Assembly (NCBI RefSeq): GCF_014193375.1
Contig: NZ_JACHZF010000030.1
Location: forward strand, 1-39,424
Source of the DNA: Halomonas campaniensis
Lineage (GTDB): Bacteria > Pseudomonadota > Gammaproteobacteria > Pseudomonadales > Halomonadaceae
Length of the DNA stretch: 39,424 nucleotides
Reading direction: 5' to 3'
Part shown: positions 25,740-33,401 of the stretch, piece by piece
Position numbering within the stretch: the first letter of the stretch is position 1
Layout of the letters: each line of letters opens with the position of its first letter
Notes under the pieces: generated by a model
Database searches by the model: none
Seen by the model: only the letters and a program-made list of their open reading frames with translations
Told to the model about the DNA's origin: nothing
Made by a program: the position numbers and the translations under genes

Positions 25740-26554
25740 CAGTAGCCGACCCCGTCGGAGAGGGTGAAGTGGTCGGCATCCCGCCAGGCGGGAAACTTCT
25801 CGCGGAACTCGCGCAGCTCATCCAGCGAGAGCGACCCGGTCTTGACGAAGGGCGCATCGCGGGGCTCGTCGATCAGCGCCTCGCCCTTGGCGTCGACCAG
25901 CATGGAGTCGCCGGCATAGGGAAGCCCCTTGGCATCCTCGCCGACCCGGTTCACGCCGATCACCGGGCAGAGGTTCTCGATGGCCCGGGCCTGGAGCAGG
26001 ATGCGCCAGGGGTGGCGTCGCGGCGCCGGCCAGTTGGCGACGCAAAGCAGGGCGTCATACTCGAAGTGCTCGTCCGGCGCCGGCTGCTGGCGCAGCCAGA
26101 CCGGGAAGCGCAGGTCGTAGCAGACGCTGAGCAGGATGCGGAAGCCCTTCAGCTCGACGATCACCCGCTCGTGGCCCATGCCGTAGCGCTCGTGCTCGCC
26201 GGCCATGCGGAACAGGTGACGCTTGTCGTAGTGTGCCAGGCTGCCGTCAGGGCGCGCCCAGATCAGCCGGTTGAAGTAGTCCCCACCTTCCACCACGGCC
26301 ACGCTGCCGGTCACCACGCAGCCGCGCCGGCGGGCCTGCGCCTGGAGCCAGGCCACGGTGGCACTCTCCTCCATGGGTTCGGCCATCTCCCGGGAGTTCA
26401 TGGTGAAGCCGGTGGAGAACATCTCGGGCAGCACGATCAGGTCGGTCTCGGCGGCCCCGAGGTCGCCCAGGGTCTCCTCCAGCATACGGCAGTTGGCCTC
26501 GGGATCTTCCCAGCGCAGGTCGCACTGCACCAGGGTGGTTCTGAGTTCGCTCAT
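25739..26554 (-). CDS. yafV: Nitrilase-family omega-amidase YafV
   Basis: The 271-residue protein has the nitrilase triad Glu44 (LPEMFSTGF), Lys111 (YDKRHLF) and Cys145 (LSVCYDLRFPVW). The motif PEMFSTGFTMN plus DKRHLFRMAGE is that of YafV/Nit2-type omega-amidases, which hydrolyse alpha-ketoglutaramate and related damaged amides. It lies upstream of rsuA with overlapping stop and start, and is divergent from rarD over about 130 bases. Confidence 0.9.
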   Translation of the reverse strand: MSELRTTLVQCDLRWEDPEANCRMLEETLGDLGAAETDLIVLPEMFSTGFTMNSREMAEPMEESATVAWLQAQARRRGCVVTGSVAVVEGGDYFNRLIWARPDGSLAHYDKRHLFRMAGEHERYGMGHERVIVELKGFRILLSVCYDLRFPVWLRQQPAPDEHFEYDALLCVANWPAPRRHPWRILLQARAIENLCPVIGVNRVGEDAKGLPYAGDSMLVDAKGEALIDEPRDAPFVKTGSLSLDELREFREKFPAWRDADHFTLSDGVGY

Positions 26555-26687
26555 GGGGACTCCGATCCGGTGGCTGTCATCCCCGCCAGCCTACCCCACT
26601 GCCGCGCCGCCGTCAGCCGATGCGCCGGGGCGATGGCGGGCAAGCCAATAGCCTGCTAAGTTGGCTCCTTTTCGCTGCGAGGCTCCC

Positions 26688-27611
26688 ATGTCCGCCACTC
26701 CCGTCTCCCTGCCCGACCGCGAGGCCACCAAGGGCGTCGCCTTCGGCCTGGGCGCCTATATCGCCTGGGGCTGCTTCCCGCTGTTCTTCGCCCTGTTCGA
26801 CGGGGTGCCGGCCTTCGAGATCCTGATCCACCGGGTGCTCTGGTCCTGCCTGTTCCTGGTCGGGCTGGTCACCCTGCTGGGCCGCTGGGGCCCCATCCGC
26901 GACGCCCTGGGCGAGCCGCGACGACTCGGCCGCGTGCTGGGCTGCGCCGTGCTGATCGCGATCAACTGGGGACTCTACATCTATGCCGTGGAGACCCGCC
27001 ATGTGCTCCAGGCGAGCCTCGGCTACTTCATGACGCCGCTGGTCAACGTGGCGCTGGGCATGCTGGTGCTGCGGGAATCCATGCACCGCCTGCAGGCGGT
27101 GGCCGTGGCGCTGGCGGCCCTGGCCATCCTCATCCAGCTGGTGCTGCTCGGCGAACTGCCGTGGATCAGCCTCGGCCTGGCCTTCTCCTTCGGCACCTAT
27201 GGCCTGCTGCGCAAGCAGGTCCCCCTGGACGGCCTGTCGGGGCTGTTCGTCGAGACCCTGCTGCTGCTGCCGCTGGCCCTGCTCACCCTCGCCTGGCTGA
27301 GCCAGGCCGGACTCTCGCATTTCCTGGGCGGTGCCGAGGTCACTCTGCTGCTGGTCGCCAGCGGGGTGATCACCGCCCTGCCGCTGCTGGCCTTCGCCGG
27401 GGCGGCCCGACGCCTGCGCCTCGCGACCCTGGGGTTCCTGATGTACATCAACCCCAGCATCCAGTTCCTGATCGCCCTGATGGTCTTCCGCGAACCGCTG
27501 TCGATGGTCCAGCTCGCCACCTTCCTGCTGATCTGGGCGGGCCTGGCCCTCTACTCCTGGTCGGCATGGCGCTCGCGCCCGCGCCGGGCATCGGTAGCCG
27601 CCACCGACTAG
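26688..27611 (+). CDS. rarD: RarD, EamA-superfamily transporter
   Basis: The 307-residue integral membrane protein has about ten hydrophobic segments. The signature IAWGCFPLFFALFDGVPAFEILIHR-type opening, NWGLYIYAVETRHVLQASLGYFMTPL, and the second-half LGFLMYINPSIQFLIALMVFREPL are those of RarD, associated with chloramphenicol sensitivity; the natural substrate is unknown. GAGG precedes the ATG at 26688. It is followed 42 bases later by an oxidoreductase on the same strand. Confidence 0.92.
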   Translation: MSATPVSLPDREATKGVAFGLGAYIAWGCFPLFFALFDGVPAFEILIHRVLWSCLFLVGLVTLLGRWGPIRDALGEPRRLGRVLGCAVLIAINWGLYIYAVETRHVLQASLGYFMTPLVNVALGMLVLRESMHRLQAVAVALAALAILIQLVLLGELPWISLGLAFSFGTYGLLRKQVPLDGLSGLFVETLLLLPLALLTLAWLSQAGLSHFLGGAEVTLLLVASGVITALPLLAFAGAARRLRLATLGFLMYINPSIQFLIALMVFREPLSMVQLATFLLIWAGLALYSWSAWRSRPRRASVAATD

Positions 27612-27653
27612 CGATGCGTCGCGCCATCCGGCACATTCCGCTACCATCACGCG

Positions 27654-28808
27654 ATGCCCCTCGCTCCCGATATCCCCCACTCCTCTCGCCCCCGCCTGCT
27701 GCTGGTGGGGGCCGGTCACGCCCACCTGCACCTGATTCGCCACCGCCAGCGCTTCGGTGATGCCGAGGTGTGCCTGGTCGACCCGGGCAGCTTCTGGTAC
27801 TCCGCCATGGCCGGCGGCGTGCTGAGCGGGCGCCTGCCGGCGTCGGCCGATCGCCTCGACCCGGCGCGCCTGGCACGGCGCCACGGCGTGACGCCGATCC
27901 GGGGTCGCCTGGCCAGCCTGGACCTGCCCGGCAAGCAGGCGCTGCTCGAGGACGGTCGGCGCCTGCCCTTCACCCTGCTCTCGCTCAACGTGGGGTCGCG
28001 CACGCCTCCCCCGGTCGCACGCCAGCCGGGACCCGCGGTCTGGACGGTCAAGCCGCTGCCCTGCCTGGTGGCGCTCCATCACCGCCTGACCCGCGACTTC
28101 CGAGCGGGTCAGTGCCCCTCCCTGGTGGTCGTGGGGGGCGGCGCCAGCGGCATCGAGGTCGCCAGCAACCTCCATGCCCTGGCCAGGCGCCATCGCGTCG
28201 CCTGCACAATCACCCTGGTGACCCGGGGGACGGGCCTGATTCCGGACGCGCCGGCGGGGGCTCGACGCTTCCTCGCCCGCCTGATGGCGCGACGCGGCAT
28301 CCGGGTGATCACCGGGGCCGAGGTCACCGGCACCCTGGGCCGGGGGGTGATGCTGCGCACCGACGAGACGCGCAGCGGGGAGGACAGCCTATCGCTGGTC
28401 GAGGCCGATCATGTCGTCCATGCCGGCGGCCTGGTGCCGCCCGCCGTGCTGGGGCGCCTCGGCCTGCCGCTCTTTCCCGACCGGGGGCTGGCGGTGTCGG
28501 CGACCCTGCAGAGCCTGGGCCACCCCGACATCTTCGCCGCCGGCGACTGCGCCGCCATGCGCGACCATCGGCTGCCGCGCCTGGGCGTCTACGGCGTGCG
28601 CCAGGCCCCGGTGCTGCTGGACAACCTGGTCGCCCGCCTGGCGGGCCGCGAGCTGCGACACTTCGAACCACAGCCGCGCGCCCTGGCGATCCTCGACCTC
28701 GGTGAGGGGCTGGGGCTGGCCATCCGCGGCCGGCACTGGTGGGCCGGGCGCAGCGCCCTGCTCTGGAAGGGGTGGCTGGACCGGCGTTTCATGGCCCGCT
28801 ATCGGTGA
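27654..28808 (+). CDS. FAD-dependent NAD(P)H oxidoreductase, SelD-fusion N-terminal type
   Basis: The 384-residue flavoprotein has an FAD-binding opening LLLVGAGHAHLHLIR, an NAD(P)-binding motif VVVGGGASGIEVASNL, and the second FAD motif DIFAAGDCAAM. The GAGHAHLHLIR form, with His in the dinucleotide fold, is typical of proteins fused ahead of selenophosphate synthetase SelD (TIGR03169-like) and of related NDH-2-type dehydrogenases. Here it stands alone, with no SelD part and no selD in the window. The electron acceptor is unknown. No ribosome binding site is evident before ATG 27654; the C-terminal KGWLDRRFMARY helix may be a membrane-contact segment as in NDH-2. Confidence 0.78.
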   Translation: MPLAPDIPHSSRPRLLLVGAGHAHLHLIRHRQRFGDAEVCLVDPGSFWYSAMAGGVLSGRLPASADRLDPARLARRHGVTPIRGRLASLDLPGKQALLEDGRRLPFTLLSLNVGSRTPPPVARQPGPAVWTVKPLPCLVALHHRLTRDFRAGQCPSLVVVGGGASGIEVASNLHALARRHRVACTITLVTRGTGLIPDAPAGARRFLARLMARRGIRVITGAEVTGTLGRGVMLRTDETRSGEDSLSLVEADHVVHAGGLVPPAVLGRLGLPLFPDRGLAVSATLQSLGHPDIFAAGDCAAMRDHRLPRLGVYGVRQAPVLLDNLVARLAGRELRHFEPQPRALAILDLGEGLGLAIRGRHWWAGRSALLWKGWLDRRFMARYR

Positions 28809-28820
28809 ACAGCGACGGGA

Positions 28821-28842
28821 GCCGCCGCCCGGGGGCGGCGGC
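28821..28842. terminator. Bidirectional hairpin between the oxidoreductase gene and metY
   Basis: GCCGCCGCCC (28821-28830) and GGGCGGCGGC (28833-28842) are exact inverted repeats; allowing a 4-6 base loop leaves an 8-9 bp GC stem. It sits between two convergent stop codons (28808 and 28860), the expected place for a shared terminator, but no T-tract follows on either strand. Confidence 0.55.
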
Positions 28843-28859
28843 CGGTGGGGAGGAGACGC

Positions 28860-30134
28860 TCAGCGTTGGCTGGCGGCCAGCGCCTGGTCCAGGTCGGCGA
28901 GGATATCGTCGATGTGCTCGATGCCGATGGAGAGGCGCACCATGTCCGGCGTGACGCCGGCGGCGACCAGCTCCTCGTCGTTGAGCTGGCGGTGGGTAGT
29001 GGAGGCCGGGATCGACGAGCAGGTCTTGGCATCGCCGATGTTGACCAGGCGCAGGATCATGCCCAGGGCGTCATAGAAGCGCGCCCCGGCCTCGCGGCCT
29101 CCCTGGATGCCGAAGCTGAGGATCCCCGAGGCGCGTCCCCCCATGTACTCCCGGGCCAGGCCGTGGTCCTTGTGGCTCTTCAGGCCGGCGTACTTCACCC
29201 AAGTCACCGCAGGGTGCCCCTCCAGGTACTCGGCCACCCGCTGGGCGTTGTCGCAGATGCGCTCGATGCGCAGCGACAGCGTCTCGAGCCCCTGGAGCAG
29301 GTTCCAGGCCGCCTGGGCGGAGAGCGCCGCCCCCATGTTGCGCAGCGGCACGACCCGGGCGCGGCCGATGAAGGCCGCCTCGCCCAGGTCACGGGTGTAG
29401 CAGACGCCGTGATAGGAGACGTCCGGCTCGTTGAGCAGCGGGAAGCGCTCGGGGTAGTCCGCCCAGGGGAACTTGCCGGAGTCGACGATCACCCCACCCA
29501 CGGTGGTGCCATGGCCGCCCATGTACTTCGTGGCGGAGTGGATGACGATGTCGGCCCCCTGCTCGATGGGCCGCCACAGGAAGGGGGTCGGCACGGTGTT
29601 GTCGACGATCACCGGCACGCCGTGGCGATGGGCGACCTCGGCGAGGGCCTTGAGGTCCACCACGCTGCCCGAGGGGTTGCCCACCGTCTCGCAGAAGACC
29701 GCCTTGGTGCGCGCGTCGATCAGCCCCTCGATGCCTGACAGGTCGTCCTTGTCGGCGAAGCGCACTTCGATCCCCTGGCGCGGCAGGGTGTGGGCGAAGA
29801 GGTTGTAGGTGCCGCCGTAGAGCTCGCTGATCGAGACGATGTTGTCGCCCGCCTCGGCGATGGTCTGGATGGCATAGGTGATGGCGGCCATGCCCGAGGC
29901 CACGGCGAGGCCGGCGAGTCCGCCCTCCAGGGCCGCCACGCGCTGCTCGAGCACCGCACAGGTGGGGTTCATGATCCGCGAGTAGATGTTGCCCTCGACC
30001 TTGAGGTCGAAGAGATCCGCGGCATGCTGGGCGCTGTCGAAGGAGAACGAGGTGGTCTGGTGGATCGGCACCGCCACCGAGTGCTGGTCATCGGGGGCAT
30101 AGCCGTGGTGCAGGGCGATGGTTTCGGGCTTCAT
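28860..30134 (-). CDS. metY: O-acetylhomoserine sulfhydrylase / aminocarboxypropyltransferase
   Basis: The 424-residue PLP enzyme makes homocysteine from O-acetylhomoserine and sulfide. It shows the fold-type I Cys/Met metabolism pattern: TTSFSFDSAQHAADLF, YSRIMNPT, ASGMAAI, VIVDNTV, the PLP Lys203 in IHSATKYMGGHGT, and PASTTHRQL near the C-terminus. The NYSRIMNPT-type motif and length separate MetY from the shorter MetZ/MetB. AAGGA lies seven bases before the ATG. It is divergent from a SulP anion transporter gene, so the two may share sulfur-related regulation; no MetJ-type box was seen in the gap. Confidence 0.92.
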   Translation of the reverse strand: MKPETIALHHGYAPDDQHSVAVPIHQTTSFSFDSAQHAADLFDLKVEGNIYSRIMNPTCAVLEQRVAALEGGLAGLAVASGMAAITYAIQTIAEAGDNIVSISELYGGTYNLFAHTLPRQGIEVRFADKDDLSGIEGLIDARTKAVFCETVGNPSGSVVDLKALAEVAHRHGVPVIVDNTVPTPFLWRPIEQGADIVIHSATKYMGGHGTTVGGVIVDSGKFPWADYPERFPLLNEPDVSYHGVCYTRDLGEAAFIGRARVVPLRNMGAALSAQAAWNLLQGLETLSLRIERICDNAQRVAEYLEGHPAVTWVKYAGLKSHKDHGLAREYMGGRASGILSFGIQGGREAGARFYDALGMILRLVNIGDAKTCSSIPASTTHRQLNDEELVAAGVTPDMVRLSIGIEHIDDILADLDQALAASQR

Positions 30135-30240
30135 GGCGTGTCCTTGTCGTTCATTAGACCCCTGATGCTAACCAACTCTGAACGCCACCACTAATATCGT
30201 TTAGTCTCTAGCGTTATATCCCCCGACGGTGCCTGAACGG

Positions 30241-31962
30241 ATGCTCAAGCGCTACCTGCCGGTCCTGACCTGGCTGCCCCACTACCACCGACGGCTGTTC
30301 GGCGCCGACCTGCTGGCCGGCGTGATCGTCACCGTGATGGTGATTCCCCAGTCGCTGGCCTACGCCATCCTCGCCGGCCTGCCGGCGGTGGTGGGACTCT
30401 ATGCCAGCATCCTGCCGGCGGTGCTCTACGCCCTGCTCGGCACCAGCCGCACCCTGGCGGTGGGTCCGGTGGCGATCATCGCCCTGATGACCGGCGCCGC
30501 CCTCTCCGGGGTCGCCACCCCCGGCAGTCCCGACTACCTGGCGGCGGCCCTGGTGCTGTCGCTGCTCTCCGGAGCCATGCTGGTGGCCATGGGTCTGCTG
30601 CGCCTGGGCTTCTTCGCCAATTTCCTCAGCCACCCGGTGATCGCCGGCTTCCTGTCGGCCTCGGCGGTGCTGATCGCCGCCAGCCAGGCCGCGCACCTGC
30701 TGGGGATTTCGGCCAGCGGCTATACGGTCACCGCGCTGCTCGCCAGCATGGCGGGCAACCTGGCGCAGACCCACTGGCCCACCCTGGCCATCGGCGCCGG
30801 TACCCTGCTGTTCCTGATCGCCATGCGTCGTCACGGCCAGTCCCTGCTCCAGCGCCTGGGGCTGGCCCCCGCCACCGCCGCCCTGCTGACCCGCGCCGGC
30901 CCGGTGCTGGCCGTGGTGGCCACCACCGCGCTCACCTGGCACTTCTCGCTGGCCGAGCGGGGCGTGGCAGTGATCGGCGCCATCCCCGCCGGGATCCCGC
31001 CGCTGACGCTGCCGCTGTTCGAATTGGAGCTGTGGCAGGCGCTGCTGGTGCCGGCCCTGCTGATCAGCGTGGTGGGCTTCGTGGAGTCGATCTCCATGGC
31101 CCAGATGCTGGCCGCCCGGCGCCGCCAGCGCATCTCGCCCAACCAGGAGCTGATCGGCCTGGGCGGGGCCAACCTGGCCGCGGCCTTCTCCGCCGGCATG
31201 CCGGTCACCGGCGGGCTGTCGCGCACCGTGATCAACGACGAGGCCGGTGCCCAGACGCCCCTGGCGGGGCTCTTCGCGGCCCTGGGCATCGGCCTGGTCA
31301 CCCTGCTGTTCACCCCCCTGCTCCATCACCTGCCCATCGCCACCCTGGCCGCGACGATCATCGTGGCGATCCTGACCCTGGTGGACCTGCCGATGATCCG
31401 CCAGACCTGGCGCTATTCGCGCAGCGACTTCTCGGCCATGGCGGTCACCATCCTGCTGACCCTGGTGGAGGGGGTCGAGGCCGGCATCATCAGCGGCGTG
31501 GTGCTCTCCATCGGGCTCTTCCTCTACCGCACCAGCCGCCCCCACAGCGCCGTCGTCGGGCGCATCCCCGGCACCGAGCACTTCCGAAGCGTCGAGCGCC
31601 ACGAGGTCGAGACCCTGAGCCACGTCGCCTTCCTGCGCATCGACGAGAGCCTCTACTTCGCCAACGCCCGCTACCTGGAGGATACCCTGCATGCCCTGGT
31701 GGTCCGTCACCCCGGCCTCGAGCACGTGGTGCTGATCTGTTCGGCGGTCAACCTGATCGACGCCTCGGCGCTGGAGAGCCTGGATGCCACCAATGCCCGC
31801 CTCCGAGACGCCGACGTGACCCTGCACCTGGCCGAGGTCAAGGGACCGGTGATGGACCGCCTCAAGCGCAGCGACTTCCTCGACGACATCACCGGGCGGG
31901 TGTTCCTCAGCACCTATGCCGCCTGGCAGGCGCTGGGCGCCTCCTCTACCGCCAGCAGCTGA
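30241..31962 (+). CDS. SulP-family anion (sulfate) transporter with STAS domain
   Basis: The 573-residue protein has about a dozen hydrophobic segments beginning DLLAGVIVTVMVIPQSLAYA, the SulP signature, followed by PAVLYALLGTSRTLAVGPVA and NLAAAFSAGMPVTGGLSRT. A cytoplasmic STAS domain (about 455-560) ends it, with VVLICSAVNLIDASALESL. SulP members move sulfate, bicarbonate or dicarboxylates; the neighbouring metY favours sulfate, but this is inference. The start is uncertain: ATG 30241 or GTG 30229, neither with a clear ribosome binding site. Confidence 0.87.
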   Translation: MLKRYLPVLTWLPHYHRRLFGADLLAGVIVTVMVIPQSLAYAILAGLPAVVGLYASILPAVLYALLGTSRTLAVGPVAIIALMTGAALSGVATPGSPDYLAAALVLSLLSGAMLVAMGLLRLGFFANFLSHPVIAGFLSASAVLIAASQAAHLLGISASGYTVTALLASMAGNLAQTHWPTLAIGAGTLLFLIAMRRHGQSLLQRLGLAPATAALLTRAGPVLAVVATTALTWHFSLAERGVAVIGAIPAGIPPLTLPLFELELWQALLVPALLISVVGFVESISMAQMLAARRRQRISPNQELIGLGGANLAAAFSAGMPVTGGLSRTVINDEAGAQTPLAGLFAALGIGLVTLLFTPLLHHLPIATLAATIIVAILTLVDLPMIRQTWRYSRSDFSAMAVTILLTLVEGVEAGIISGVVLSIGLFLYRTSRPHSAVVGRIPGTEHFRSVERHEVETLSHVAFLRIDESLYFANARYLEDTLHALVVRHPGLEHVVLICSAVNLIDASALESLDATNARLRDADVTLHLAEVKGPVMDRLKRSDFLDDITGRVFLSTYAAWQALGASSTASS

Positions 31963-31989
31963 TCAGCTGGCGTCGCATTGCAACTCGGT

Positions 31990-32007
31990 CCTAGACATTA
32001 GTCTAGG
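31990..32007. promoter_or_regulatory. Perfect 7-bp palindrome downstream of the SulP gene
   Basis: CCTAGAC-ATTA-GTCTAGG is a perfect inverted repeat with an AT-rich centre, 28 bases after the SulP stop and about 110 bases upstream of the TRAP-operon promoter. As RNA it could be a weak terminator hairpin, but no T-run follows. As DNA it has the look of a dimeric activator site (LuxR/NarL-type) for the next operon. Which is true cannot be decided here. Confidence 0.4.
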
Positions 32008-32101
32008 GCCGCACACTCCCTCGTTTCCTCAAGTGCCCCGGCCAGCGCCTTTTTTCCTGTGCGCCCCCTCAAGATGGGGTCCGCTTCTTATCACGATGTC
32101 G

Positions 32102-32131
32102 TTGACACCGCTGCCAGCGCTTCCCTAGTAT
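32102..32131 (+). promoter_or_regulatory. Sigma70-type promoter of the TRAP/acyl-CoA operon
   Basis: A perfect -35 TTGACA (32102-32107) is followed after 18 bases by TAGTAT (32126-32131), five of six matches to the -10 consensus. Transcription would begin near 32138, about 58 bases before the first gene. Confidence 0.65.
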
Positions 32132-32180
32132 CGATACGGTATTCGGAACACAATACCGCAGAGCAAAACAATATCGATAC
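32128..32180 (+). promoter_or_regulatory. Operator cluster over the TRAP-operon start site
   Basis: GTATCGATAC (32128-32137) is a perfect 10-base palindrome that overlaps the -10 element. Directly after it, CGGTATT (32137-32143) and AATACCG (32152-32158) form a 7-bp inverted repeat with an 8-base centre. The 9-mer TATCGATAC recurs at 32172-32180, 43 bases after its first copy (four helical turns). The position over and after the start site suggests repression, probably by a GntR- or IclR-type regulator responding to the substrate; no regulator gene is in the window. Confidence 0.55.
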
Positions 32181-32195
32181 CCTCAGGAGCCCGTT

Positions 32196-33356
32196 ATGCG
32201 TCCGCTCACTCGCCGATTCGCACTCGCCAGCCTTCCCTTCGCCTTGTTGGGCAGCAGCCTCGCACTGGCCAATGACGTCAACCTCCCTCGAACCATGGCG
32301 TGGACCGCCTACGGCACCAACTCCAGCGGCTATGCCCAGGCAGTGGCTATCGGCAACATGCTGCAATCCAACTACGGCACCTCGGTCAGGGTCCTGCCGG
32401 GAGACAACGACGTATCGCGCATGACGCCGCTGAAGCAGGGGCGAGTCGATCTCTGTGCCTGCGGCATTGCCAGCTACTATGGCGCCGAGGGGGTGATGAT
32501 GTTTGCCCATCCCGACTGGGGCCCTCAGCCCATCCGCCTGATCACCACGTCTACCGCCTCATTCGGCCTCTCTCTTGCGGTAGCCGGTGACCTGGAAGTC
32601 GAAACCCCGGCGGACCTGCGCGGCAAGCGCATCGCCTACATCCGCGGCGACGACGCACTCAACAAGGGCACCGAGGCCTATCTGGCCTTCGGCGGCCTGA
32701 CCTGGGATGACGTCGAACGCGTCGACTATCCCGGCTATGGCCGCTCCTTTGACGGCATCATCGCCGGTAACGTCGACGCCTCCTTCACGACCACCGTCAC
32801 CCCTCCCGCCCAGCAGCTCGCCAGCAGCCCCCGCGGCATCAGCTGGCCAGTGCTCGACCCCAATGATGCCGATGGCTGGGAACGCATGGCCGCCGTCGCG
32901 CCCTACTTCCAGCCTCATCGGATCACGTCGGGAGCCGGCGGCGTCAGTGCCGACAACCCCGTCGACAGCGCCAGCTACCCCTATCCCATCGTGGTCGGTA
33001 ACGCCGATCTTGACGAGAAGGTTGCCTATGGCTTGATCCGTGCCCTGCAGGACAACTATGACGACTACAAGGACAACGCTCCCGGTGCCGTCGGCTACGC
33101 CCTGGAGTATCAGGATCTACAGTGGGTGATCCCCTTCCACGATGCCGTCGTGGGCTACTACGAGGAGATTGGCGTCTGGACCGATGAGATGCAGGCCCAC
33201 CAGGAGCAACTGGTCGAGCGTCAGAATCTCCTGCTGACCACCTGGGAAGTCTTCGTCAGCGATGCCCCCAGCGAGGAAGAGGCCTTCAGAAACGCCTGGA
33301 TGGAGGCACGCGCCACCGCACTGCGTGACGCCGGTTTCGACCCCATATTCGAATGA
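32196..33356 (+). CDS. TAXI-family TRAP transporter substrate-binding protein
   Basis: The 386-residue periplasmic protein has a signal peptide ending near residue 25 (SSLALA-ND). The mature start is MAWTAYGTNSSGYAQAVAIGNML, the TAXI-type opening with the GTNSSGYAQA nucleotide-like loop, followed by MTPLKQGRVDLCACGIASYYGAEG and ETPADLRGKRIAYIRGDD. TAXI proteins feed TRAP permeases in halophiles and other bacteria and bind small carboxylates, though few ligands are known. AGGAG lies before the ATG. It is the first gene of the catabolic operon. The paired Cys in DLCACG is unusual at a place normally hydrophobic. Confidence 0.9.
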   Translation: MRPLTRRFALASLPFALLGSSLALANDVNLPRTMAWTAYGTNSSGYAQAVAIGNMLQSNYGTSVRVLPGDNDVSRMTPLKQGRVDLCACGIASYYGAEGVMMFAHPDWGPQPIRLITTSTASFGLSLAVAGDLEVETPADLRGKRIAYIRGDDALNKGTEAYLAFGGLTWDDVERVDYPGYGRSFDGIIAGNVDASFTTTVTPPAQQLASSPRGISWPVLDPNDADGWERMAAVAPYFQPHRITSGAGGVSADNPVDSASYPYPIVVGNADLDEKVAYGLIRALQDNYDDYKDNAPGAVGYALEYQDLQWVIPFHDAVVGYYEEIGVWTDEMQAHQEQLVERQNLLLTTWEVFVSDAPSEEEAFRNAWMEARATALRDAGFDPIFE

Positions 33357-33362
33357 CTCTTC

Positions 33363-33382
33363 GGGGCGGCGCAGGCCGCCCC
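33363..33382 (+). terminator. Intercistronic hairpin between TRAP binding-protein and permease genes
   Basis: GGGGCGGC (33363-33370), GCAG loop, GCCGCCCC (33375-33382): a perfect 8-bp GC stem in the 45-base gap. Since the permease gene continues on the same strand, it is more likely a partial attenuator or an mRNA-stabilising structure that keeps the binding protein in excess over the permease than a full terminator. Confidence 0.5.
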
Positions 33383-33401
33383 CAGCTTTCTGGACACCGC
33401 C

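Noticed and set aside
30153..30182. TCTAAT/TTCAGA as a metY promoter on the minus strand
   Set aside because: Spacing is acceptable, but the predicted start would fall on the ribosome binding site, leaving virtually no leader; too weak to list.
30214..31827. Open frame of 537 codons opposite the SulP gene
   Set aside because: Low-complexity Gly/Gln/His product; antisense shadow of the transporter.
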